Of a stretch of DNA of 64,000 nucleotides, positions 38,201 through 47,761 are shown piece after piece. The DNA is taken from NCBI GenBank assembly GCA_964035545.1, contig OZ037773.1, positions 8,210,751 through 8,274,750 of the forward strand, written 5' to 3'. Within the stretch, counting starts at the first letter, position 1. Every line of letters begins with the position of its first letter. A program made the position numbers and the translations under genes. The notes below the pieces were generated by a model, which ran no database searches, was not told the DNA's origin, and saw only the letters and a list, made by a program, of their open reading frames with translations. The DNA comes from Bugula neritina. Taxonomy: Eukaryota > Bryozoa > Gymnolaemata > Cheilostomatida > Bugulidae.

Positions 38201-38452
38201 TTTGAAAGTGTTTATTTGCCTTCAAAAAATAAATTGGTATGGCTTATTGAAATTTTTATTCCAACAAGTTGCTGACTAATTAGTAATCCTCATTACTAAA
38301 TTCATCAATTCAAAACAAACAATAACACTGCTAATAGAAAATAAAATTATTACCAATATTTATTTTTCTTAGCCACTCTGTAAGTGTAAGTGTTGGTTAA
38401 AACAAACTATTTTATTTCTAATAATCAACTTGTTTTTAGTTTCACTTACCAT
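32208..38452 (-). CDS. LBR: Lamin B receptor-type C14-sterol reductase without Tudor domain, 9 exons, 524 aa
   Basis: Polytopic inner-nuclear-membrane/ER protein of the ERG4/ERG24 family, which reduces the sterol C14-C15 double bond and in LBR tethers chromatin and lamins. Exons: 38452-38450 (ATG only), 36764-36531, 35657-35466, 34906-34717, 34161-33970, 33512-33289, 32957-32783, 32686-32483, 32368-32208; 525 in-phase codons. Residues 2-22 are an RS-rich tract (RSRSRGRS), followed by a basic linker, then about eight membrane segments. GRELNPRVG matches ERG4/ERG24 signature 1, and [18 protein letters not shown] matches signature 2. [13 protein letters not shown] and [15 protein letters not shown] are also LBR-like. 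Vertebrate LBR has an N-terminal Tudor domain before the RS tract; none is found here, including in the 1.7-kb first intron. The RS tract favours LBR over TM7SF2. The ATG at the exact exon-1 end is inferred from phase and from ATG|GTAAGT. Confidence 0.93.
34383..34593. repeat. TATTACAG/TATATTATAG AT-rich array (LBR intron)
   Basis: Degenerate 10-15-bp units of TATTATATTACAGTATATT. It is intronic and not at a splice site. Confidence 0.9.
35185..35285. repeat. 12-bp ACCACAGCTACC repeat (LBR intron)
   Basis: About eight copies of CTACCACCACAG or CTACCACCACAT; it produces an artefactual Val/Asp repeat ORF. Confidence 0.95.
36501..36530 (-). repeat. Three 10-bp copies of the LBR exon-2 donor
   Basis: On the coding strand the intron starts GTGAGATTTT, then ATGAGATTAT, then GTGAGATAAT: a short triplication that begins at the splice site. 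Confidence 0.6.
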
Positions 38453-39528
38453 TTCGAGTTTGAGTTCTTAGGTAGTCACAGACCCAATAATTTTAAACGT
38501 AACAGCAACTGTAAAATATATTAAAATTGTAAGTATATTCTGTGAAACGAATTTTTTTTGTCAGTTTAAGTTTTACTTAACAATGAATGCAAGTCATAGA
38601 TCATAGACGTAAAATGATTATAAAGACCATACGCTCAAAAACAGAACAGCAAGTCGATAACAATTGAAACACCAACACTATAAGTGTAAGAGTAACAATT
38701 TGAATTACCATCAGAATGAGAATATGAATATGAAAACCAATTCAATTGCAAATTGAAATAGTTTCAAATACTGAAATTTTCAAATAATTATAGTGACACC
38801 TACTACTTACTAGAATGTGACTTGAAATCACTATGGCTATTAACAATAAATTACTATCAGTTATCACTATCATAAAACTGCATTAGCAATTTAAATAATT
38901 AGCTACAAATGTTTTAATTTAAATTATTGAATTGCTACCAGTATGACTGTAACAACGCGCCTTATCTTGAGTTTACTACGTCTACTGTAGTAGCGTATCG
39001 TAGAAAAGGTTTAACTGGGCACAGTAGTTTCCCGCTGCTTAATTACTTTGCTGGCGTAACAAATTCACGAAATATTATTGGTGCTATGCGGCCATTATTG
39101 TCTTTGGATCGCAATCTACGTTTTCAATCTTTTAACCAATTATAGTGATTCCAACCAAATCCGTGAAATCAAGTACACGCCCACGGCGTTTCCTAGGAAG
39201 CTTTCAATGGAAGGCACATATTGCAATGCTAAGAAAGGAACTTTGTAACAATCTTCGGTTGTCAACCTAATCTTTTTAGCACTCCGCAGTTCAAAAGTCG
39301 TAATTTCCAATCATGGGAAATTCCATTTCATCACCATCATTGCTGCAAATCAATTTTTCAAGCAAAGCCATTCATCCGGAACTTTCCCGCCCCTTGTGAC
39401 CAAGGTAGATAAACAGCAGTTTAGTCCCGGAGTGATAGTCCTGCATTGCTTCACACCACTTATAGCCTACCATATCTATTATATTATTTAAATACAACTG
39501 TTGCTTCTTGTAAAATATAAGGAGCTGC
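38453..39528. other. Region upstream of LBR, probable promoter and 5' UTR
   Basis: About 38930-39430 is noticeably richer in CpG than its surroundings, with CCAAT boxes in both orientations, consistent with a housekeeping-type promoter for the minus-strand LBR. The 72-aa + ORF here shows no protein-like features. Confidence 0.4.
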
Positions 39529-39551
39529 TATAGTCTAGTTACTAGACTATA
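39529..39551. repeat. Short palindrome next to the fold-back element
   Basis: TATAGTCTAG and CTAGACTATA separated by TTA. Confidence 0.85.
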
Positions 39552-39573
39552 GTGGCTAGAGCACTAGCCTAGT
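39552..39573 (+). mobile_element. Left part of a tRNA-derived SINE split by the fold-back element
   Basis: GTGGCTAGAGCACTAGCCTA resembles the box-A part of the SINE family. The matching box-B and body parts resume at 41657, on the other side of the 2.1-kb fold-back. Confidence 0.6.
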
Positions 39574-41656
39574 AATAGACGATGTAAATTTGGTACATTT
39601 AGTACCTTGTACCAACTCTAGAATACTCACCACTATAACTTATATAAACTTCTGCAAGTTCAAATGCAAAATGCATACTTTTAGAAAATAGCTGTGCAAC
39701 TTTTATTACATGCATTATTTTATTTCATATCTTAAACTTATGAACCATGAGTTCATTTTTCAAAATGTTTAAATTAAGTGCTCAAAAAATGCAATTAAAA
39801 TTTTTATTCTTGCACAAATACCCTGGTGCAGTTTGACCACAACCCCAGCTGTTTTGACAAACACATTTAATGGTTTTTTTATTGACATAGTGGTGAATGA
39901 GCTGGTTGTTTTTGGCAGTTGGGTAGACTTGAAGCTTGGCAGCTTTTAAACAATTCTGATTGGCAGAATTTTACACGATAAGTTGATGTTTGTATCTGAT
40001 TGGCCTAATAATGCATTTGCATTTGAAAATGTAGAGTTTTATTTAAGCTATAATGGTGATATTTTAGAGTTGGCACACACCCCTTTTGGGTTGAGTTTTA
40101 TAGTCTGTTCCTGCTGCAGTCATCTACAACAACAGTGTATAGGGAAATTATTAGTATTACGAAATCTGTTTTGGCTTACTTTGCTATGCCAGTATTCTGA
40201 CTTAGTTTGTAATCAACTATGTTGGCAGTTAAAACTGAGGGTGATTTCATCAAAGGTGGACATTGCTGAGGCCTTAGAACATCAAATCAACCAGTGCTGT
40301 TACTTGGTTGTATTGTAAAGCAGTAGTGAGAGCATAGCACACTATCACAGTCACTGAGCTGCAATGACAGTGGCTACACCAAACTCGTCAGTTCTATTAT
40401 ATTATCTTATGTAAGGCACGTCAAAACAATATAGACCCACATGCAAGGCACTACATGCTAATACTCATTTTTATACAAAATTTCTACATTATCTATTGCT
40501 AATAGCTGTGCATTTAAATCCAATGCAGATGAATATGTGACAGAGTAAAAAGCTACTGTTTTACAAATTTAAAATAAAATAATAGTGCGGGTACACAAGC
40601 AAATAATTTATAGTTAGCGTAGGCTAATGCATTTGTAATGTGCATGTTAAACAACTTTTTTATAATTTATTACATTAGACTATGAGAATGTATTTAGTAG
40701 TATGTATTGATTTAAAACTAAATCATGAAATGATTATCATTATTGCAACCTCTGTGCTTGGTAGACAGGATAGAGAGGGGTGGTGTGACTGCTGTAACTG
40801 TGCTACTGCTCTACATACTAACAGAGACTAGGCTAGTGTTTTGACGTGCCTTACATACTGTCATTGCAGCTCAGTGACTGTGATAGTGTGCTATGCTCTC
40901 ACTACTGCTTTACAATACAACCAAGTAACAGCACTGGTTGATTTAATGTTCTAAGGCCTCAGCAATGTCTACCTTTGATGAAATCACCCTCAGTTTTAAC
41001 TGCCAACATAGTTGATTATAACAAAACTAAGTCAGAATACTGGCATAGCAAAGTAAGCCAAAACAGATTTCGTAATACTAATAATTTCCCTATACACTGT
41101 TGTTGTAGATGACTGCAGCAGGAACAGACTATAAAACTCAACCCAAAAGGGGTGTGTGCCAACTCTAAAATATCACCATTATAGCTTAAATAAAACTACA
41201 TTTTCAAATGCAAATGCATTATTAGGCCAATCAGATACAAACATCAACTTATCGTGTAAAATTCTGCCAATCAGAATTGTTTAAAAGCTGCCAAGCTTCA
41301 AGTCTACCCAACTGCCAAAAACAACCAGCTCATTCACCACTATGTCAATAAAAAAACCATTAAATGTGTTTGCCAAAACAGCTGGGGTTGTGGTCAAACT
41401 GCACCAGGGTATTTGTGCAAGAATAAAAATTTTAATTGCATTTTTTGAGCACTTAATTTAAACATTTTGAAAAATGAACTCATGGTTCATAAGTTTAAGA
41501 TATGAAATAAAATAATGCATGTAATAAAAGTTGCACAGCTATTTTCTAAAAGTATGCATTTTGCATTTGAACTTGCAGAAGTTTATATAAGTTATAGTGG
41601 TGAGTATTCTAGAGTTGGTACAAGGTACTAAATGTACCAAATTTACATCGTCTATT
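39574..41656. mobile_element. Fold-back element with roughly 820-bp inverted arms
   Basis: The left arm, about 39574-40428, is the reverse complement of the right arm, about 40838-41656. They are nearly identical, with a few substitutions, a 3-bp indel and an extra stretch of about 36 bp in the left arm (around 40370-40408). The loop of about 410 bp has no recognisable ORF. Termini begin AATAGACGATGTAAATTTGG. Each arm also contains a shorter internal inverted repeat (39590-39683 against 40010-40085, roughly three quarters identical). The 111-aa ORF in the left arm is not recognisable as a transposase, so this is a non-autonomous fold-back (MITE-like) element. No clear target duplication is seen. 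Confidence 0.85.
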
Positions 41657-41770
41657 GCACTGGGTCATTGGTTAAACCCCCAGCAGTCATTGTGACACCA
41701 GGATGAGCATCAGATCATAATTAGTCCTTTGCCATATGAAAGTTGCAGTTTCAGAAAAATATGAGTTTTC
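41657..41770 (+). mobile_element. Right part of the split SINE
   Basis: GGTCATTGGTTAAACCCCC aligns with the box-B region, and the following ACACCAGGATGAGCATCAGA plus TCATAATTAGTCC with the SINE body, all diverged. The intervening fold-back therefore landed inside an older SINE. Confidence 0.55.
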
Positions 41771-42549
41771 CCTGGTAACAGGCATGCTTAGAATTCAAAG
41801 CTCTTCCTCACTATCAACCTGTTATGAGTCAATGTCTCTATGCTCCGCAGGAGTTGTCTTTCTTCAGAGGATAGATTTACTTTTTATAGAAGATCAGTTG
41901 CCACTCTTCTAGAATATTTATATTTATCAGAAAAAGCAGCAAAGGTTGCTCTTTGTTATTATATTAGATTACTATTGAAGGAAAACAACAATTTATTTGT
42001 TAAAATTCTATTACTTTATAATATAGTTGTCAATCTTGTACAATAATGCAGTTGCTAAGCTCAATTGGCAATATCAGTTATCCTCACTACCAGTGAAGAT
42101 AACTTATTATGTAACGCTTCAACTGTTTAGCAGCTCTTGGTGTTTAATGTGAACAACTTTGTTATTCAAATTATGTTTTTTATTTGAAGTTTTCTTCTTT
42201 GCATAAACACAAGAAAATTCAAATTATGCATTATGATAAATCTATAAATCTATAATTTGATTCCATCTATAGAACATATGCAATATATGATTATAATAGG
42301 CTACTAAACACAGATGTACAAATACAAAAGTGAAAATATAATATTTTGTATACGAATATATTGGGTGTAAAAGTTTTTAAAATTTTGTTTTATAAACATG
42401 AGCAAGAGCATGGATAAAATTTTTAATAGGTAATGTTTTGGTTTATGACTTCAACTAAAATATATTGAGAGCTTTTGTATGTGTATGTAGGCATAGAGTC
42501 AGCAAGTTTTTGGTAAGCGCTTGAAAGCCAAAGGGCTTCTGTTTAAATT
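41771..42549. other. AT-rich spacer downstream of the ankyrin-caspase gene
   Basis: No exon seen; presumably 3' UTR of the minus-strand gene near 42549 and spacer further left. Confidence 0.5.
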
Positions 42550-45500
42550 CTAAATTGTCTGTCGATTTGGTGCTTGTCGGATCAGCCTATTCTGCGGTTT
42601 GAAACACCCAAATATAATATTATTAGCAACTGAATTATTCGAATTTGGTGGCTTGAAAATGTTTCTTAGACATAACTTTCGATCTAGAGTCGATCTGAGC
42701 TCCGATATTTGACCAGGAACTTCCGCCCTCAGTCTCTGTCTGGTCTTTAAGAAGATGTCGTAGATATCCTCATTACACCCGGATCTTCTGAGAATGTCTG
42801 CGAACATCTCAAACAGCTTTCCTCTGACAGCGCTTCCACCATTGATGGTAGACATCAGCACAATGAAGTCATCATGGAGGATGTCAAAATGAGTGCTGCT
42901 GGTGCTTGAAGAACAGCGTTCTTCTTCCATTTCATTCAGTTCCTTCTTCTCTGTTTCGATAAATTTTGTAACAGCGCCTGTTAACTGCTTGATGTGGTTT
43001 CTTTTCCAATTTCTATGCTTTTGAGTCGCACCAGCTGGGAGCATTTGGTCTATGACTGAGTCTGGCAGGGGCGGGGGTGACACAATGTGTGACGTCCTGT
43101 AGTGATGTGTTAGTATGGTGTTCAGGTTACGTCGTGTGAATGGGGAGATAGCACCAGGCATTTCCTGTTTATTTTTTGCGCCTGGTATTGGAGCATCTCT
43201 CACTAAGTCAGCATAACCTGAAGTAAAAAGGACTCAATAAATCTTATTATTAACAAGGCAGTTCATCTTAAACTTTTAATTTACATCAACTAAAAACTAA
43301 ATTCAACTATCACTTATATTATTGAAATGGGCTGCATACAAGTTTAGCTCTACAATTTAACCTTAGCAAGTTTCCTTATGCTTCCTGTATCTAACTATAC
43401 TCTCCATTGCCTTTTGTGAACATGTTTTAAAGCAGCCAAAAATAATACTTCTACTATTATTTCATACTACTTTTAATTTGAAAGCAAATTTCTAAAAGGA
43501 TCAAAGCGGAGTAGCAATTGTTCTTTGTATGTGTACCAACTTGAAATAAACAAATATCATTCTAACTCGATGAACCAAATTAATCGATTGTTGCTTATAT
43601 TCTAAATCAAGTTAATGTTTGATAATTTATAGTGAGCACATACAACAGCATGCCATATGCCAGGCTCGGAGTTCCGGGCATATTTAAACACCTGGAAGAT
43701 TAAATTAATGTATAGTTAAAGTTGTCTTTGCAATGACATTTGTAGCTAGTGTGTTGATAAATTAAACCAAACTTGCTAATTACTAGTTAGATACTGCTTT
43801 TACAAAAAACTGTTATTAATGTTAACAAATAAAGTGGTAGCTAAATTGTTCTGTTATTCAAGTAAAAACTTCAATAACTTAGAATTTTAAAACAGCTGTA
43901 ATATATACTTTCTATCTATTTTTAATAGTATTTAATTTATTTTAATCATAAATAGTACTTGTCATCATCAATAATAAATATAAAAATATTTTTGCAATAT
44001 TCACTAAATAATGAATTAAATTATACATATATAACTTTAAAACTTGCGTTAAAAACCAGATCAGATAATATTGTAAGGCTATGGCACTTAATTATGTTTA
44101 CCGGAGTTGTGTTTCCTCTTCCCATCCACTAGAGCAGTCACCTGACACGCTTGCAGCAGTAGAATCTACAAGTGAACCAGTCATCTGTATTTCGCATAAC
44201 TTTGAAATCTAGCATTTATAAATGTCAGGTATGAGATTTGAGACTTTTCTGTGATTGGTTGTAATTATACTACAAAATTATGCGCGCTTTTAATTTGAAC
44301 GTATTAACTCTGTACAGGTATCTGTGACTCACCTTTGGTTTTCCTTCCAAGACTTTTTGGTTCATAGAAATGAGAATATCCTGAATTCGCACCAACTCAT
44401 CCTTCGCCCAAACAGCCCCTTTAACGCCGTGTCCCATGACCGCAACCAGAAGACCTGATGAGTCTTCCTCAGACGCCGTTTCTCTTATCTGTTTCAGCAT
44501 GTCATGTGCGGATAAGTTTCGCTTTTTGGTTACTCTAACTTCAAATTCCGGAAGCACTTCCTCCAAGTACATGCACTCAACGTCGGCACCTTCTCGCTCC
44601 ACTGTCGTGTACAGAATCAACACTCTCACTGGACTAGTCAACAGGTAGAAACCTTCTTGGCTCTGCACCCAGCTCAGGAGTGATTTCATTGGCTGACTCA
44701 TTGTCACATTACAAGGCGTTTTCCCCTGACTGTTGGAGGCAAGAACCGCTTTGTTTTTATCAGCTTCCTGGAGGGAAGTAAGGTATTGGACTGCAGCTCT
44801 GTAGTGGTTCAGTTTGACTACCACGTGCAGAAACGTATCTCCTGTGCCTTCTACTGTTTCACCTACCAGATCCTTTGCTTCTGTAATTAAAACATGGTTT
44901 ATTACACAACTACAGGGATGAGATTCTGTAGTGATTCAATAACTGGAAGCAGATATTTCTAACAAATTATGTAATGTGGATTCAATTACATAATTGTTAG
45001 CATGTGATAAGTGGTTGTGGACTCATTCACAGCTCATGACATCTTCAACACAAATGTACATATGTTCCACTATATAATATTTATCATATACACATACATA
45101 TATTCTACTAGATGATCTATATCATATATGCATGTATGTATATATTATTACACATGTACAATCAGATAGGTTCTTTCATACACACACCCATATACATGTA
45201 TATGCAACCAGACTATTTATAACAAACACATGCTAATAATATTTACCCTCATTGCTCATTGGCCAATCATCAAGGAGACCCTCTGCCATCTGATGATCAT
45301 GTCTGCTAAGGAGATTCATTCTCTGTTGGCCATTGCAGGCCCGCAGCAAATGTCTAAGGAGATCTGATGCAGGCTGAGCTGACTTTTGAGTAATAATGCT
45401 ACTTATGACTGTGTCTCCATCTTTTTCTGTAATGTGTAACAAGTCTGTCCATTGTGGGTGTTCCTGGACCGAGTTCACCATGATTTTAGCCAACTTGAAA

Positions 45501-46756
45501 AGTCGTGAATCCCGTGACGCCACGAGTAAAGCAGTCTCTCTTTTTGCATTTGGCAACTTCAGAATAGCTAATCGGCTTTCTATATCCAAAGAATTGAGTA
45601 AAGATTTTAATATTTTCTCGCGCTTCTTTTCAATGTGCAAACAAAGATGAATGGCTGTTTCTTTTCTGAGATCCTGTAACTGGAGAAGGCTGTGTGTGTC
45701 GCGTTCAGTCAATCTGTTTAAGATGTAATCTATGGCCTCGTCGTCACACTTTTTTACTGCCACATGCATCACAGTTCTAAGATCTTCGCCTTGTTTAAGT
45801 AAAATGTTCACTTGCTCTCTTTCATTGTGATTTTCCAGAAGAAGTTTCAGTGCTTCAGAGTTGCTGTGAAAAGCGGCGCGTAGCACTCGTTTTGTCGCTG
45901 TATCTATTTTCTCTACATCATTAAAAGTGCATTCATTATGGGCTGATAATAGAGATTGCATTGGACCTACAAACCTTCTCTTCACAGCCAAATCATACGG
46001 AGTTCGTTGAGATTTGCTTTTAATTCCCAACATTTTGAATAGTACTGATCTGGGAACGGATTTGATAATAGCATTGGTCAAATTGAAATTGTTGTTACCT
46101 ACTGCGATGTGTAAAGCAGTTCGACCTGAGCACTTTGTTTGAATTCGCAGTAATTCAAACCGGTTGGCGACTTGCAGTGAATCCACGAGCATCATCATTA
46201 AATTTGTATCGTTTTTGTTGGCGCATAAATGGACTGCAGTGTATCCCTCTGAGTCTCTCTCTATCAGTAGTTTCAGTTTGTCTTGCTCTTCTAATCTATG
46301 GAGAATGCAATGTACAGCCTGTAGATTTGGCAGTTCATTATTCACGATATGATGTAAAACAGTTCTACAGTTTGCGTCTTTTGAGTTTAGAAAGAAGAAT
46401 GCCTGGTGTAAGCTCAGAGTTTCAGTGATATCTAAGATCGTTTCAATTCTGTTGTTGCTGGCCAGACAGTGGAGGACAGAGAATTTGTCGGTCGAAGACA
46501 TGTCTAACAGTTTTAGACACTCGTCATTGGACAAGCTGCTCAAGATGACTGCAATCTTATTGTAACAGTTAGAATTAGCCAATAAATGGAGTATCTGTAG
46601 CCCTGATTCATTCTTTTGAAGAAAGAAATTCGCACGCAGACCAGCCGGGGTTACATTCAGAAAGTCTTGTAGCTCTGTGTTACTAGAATGCTGGATTATT
46701 GATAGAAGGCTATCAATATCATACGAATATGCACTGGGTACCATTTCATCCTTCAT
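42550..46756 (-). CDS. Ankyrin-repeat/caspase fusion protein, 5 coding exons, 933 aa
   Basis: Predicted cysteine protease with a long ankyrin-type N-terminus. Exons: 46756-45247, 44880-44333, 44165-44142, 43691-43640, 43217-42550 (934 in-phase codons). Residues 1-570 form about 13 degenerate ankyrin-like repeats, e.g. GRTALHIAVGNNNFNLTNAI and GYTAVHLCANKNDTN, nearly all in one 1.5-kb exon. The caspase p20 follows (about 588-694), with catalytic His in VMGHG (H654) and a 24-nt exon encoding ILLLQACQ, which supplies the catalytic Cys (C693); the canonical pentapeptide is QACRG. A p10-like segment sits at 826-896: DDFIVLMSTINGGSAVRG, then SELRSTLDRKLCL, which matches the conserved caspase end. 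p20 and p10 are about 130 residues apart, far more than usual. The start ATG has an in-frame TGA just upstream, and a 5' UTR acceptor at 46780. The two smallest exons rest on phase and motif only; the donor at 43639 (GTGCTC) is weak. Confidence 0.8.
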
Positions 46757-47103
46757 TTTTCACCTTTAAATTCACTGATCTGAAAGGTAATAAAAGCAGT
46801 AGTTTTATGTAAAGCCTGAAGCTCACGCTAATACTTATAGCACAAGGACATGTATAGTTTTATTAGTTAGTTTCATGTAAGTTTTAAAAAATGCCTAACT
46901 AACAGCAATTTCTGAAACATTAGTCATAGCCTCTGTACCCTATCGTATTTTTCCTCAGGTTTTCAAGTTTTAGGTGCAATATTTAAGAATTAAATAACAA
47001 CTTTAAGCTGTAACAGGAAGCAGGTATGGGTACATGTAAAAAACCTGCATGGCTACGATAGAGGCAGAAGAATTATCGGGGATAGAATGATATAATAGCC
47101 TAC

Positions 47104-47247
47104 CTTTAAGGGCTTTATGACTACGAGTGTGAGACTGTGTGGCAGCTGAGCCAGGCACCCTTATACTGATAAAGCGGTGTAACACGGCGCTCCAGGTTGT
47201 GTAGCTATTTCTTTCCTCCTTAGTTCGCTCATGTTTGCCTTTATAGT
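47104..47247 (-). promoter_or_regulatory. Candidate TATA box and 5' untranslated exon of the ankyrin-caspase gene
   Basis: CTATAAAG on the minus strand (47247-47240), with a transcript start expected near 47213, is followed by a donor AAAG|GTAGGC at 47103. It would splice to the acceptor at 46780, just before the start codon. Positions fit, but no transcript evidence exists. A CACGTG E-box lies upstream at about 47450. Confidence 0.35.
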
Positions 47248-47557
47248 TGTGCCTACTCAAGAGATGAGTGTTTACTAGTTATCAATACAATGGTTGCCAA
47301 AAAGTGCTACTGATCCAATATGAGCTCGACTGGCAAATCAGTTTAGTTGATTGTTATAAATCACTGCCCATATAATCTTATCTATACCTCGTATCTTTTT
47401 GAATGAAGTGGGGAAATCCAAGTGTCATATTGCCTACCGATAGCTCAGTCACGTGATCGGTTCCGGTCCCAAACAAAGCACTTTATGCTGGTTGCTCATC
47501 CATAAAAAAATGATTTATAGTTAGAACGGATGTCATAAAACTTTCAATGTCACCCTG

Positions 47558-47761
47558 ATGTCCCAGCAGGAGACTGTTGTCATTTCATCATCCAGTAACA
47601 GTAACCTGGTGACTTTACTCCACCCTTTATCGGTGCTAGTTGCTTCCTGTGGGAGACCTCACCAACCACCACAAGATGATGCAATGAGAGCTGAGGCTAT
47701 CCTGCAAGAATGCAGTCCCACAGCACTCAGTGATATGCTAAATAGCACACCTTATAACTAG
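47558..47761 (+). pseudogene. Fragment resembling the N-terminal region of the ankyrin-caspase protein
   Basis: Open frame of about 63 codons after a CAGCAG acceptor-like site (to 47570), ending TAG. Its end, ILQECSPTALSDMLNSTP, resembles IIQHSSNTELQDFLNVTP near the start of the ankyrin-caspase protein: most of T, L, D, L, N, T, P align. It lies head to head with that gene and stops where the ankyrin repeats would begin. Most likely it is a decayed or truncated paralogue, though a terminal exon of a real gene is possible. Confidence 0.4.

Noticed and set aside
39983-40318. 111-aa ORF in the left arm of the fold-back element
   Set aside because: No recognisable transposase or other domain; it is rich in Cys and Leu without pattern, and equally explained as a chance frame.
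44142-44210. Alternative reading of the caspase active-site exon as LCEIQMTGS, implying a dead protease
   Set aside because: A better acceptor (TTCACTTGTAG) at 44166 gives KPK-ILLLQACQ, which matches the caspase consensus and keeps phase with the next exons.
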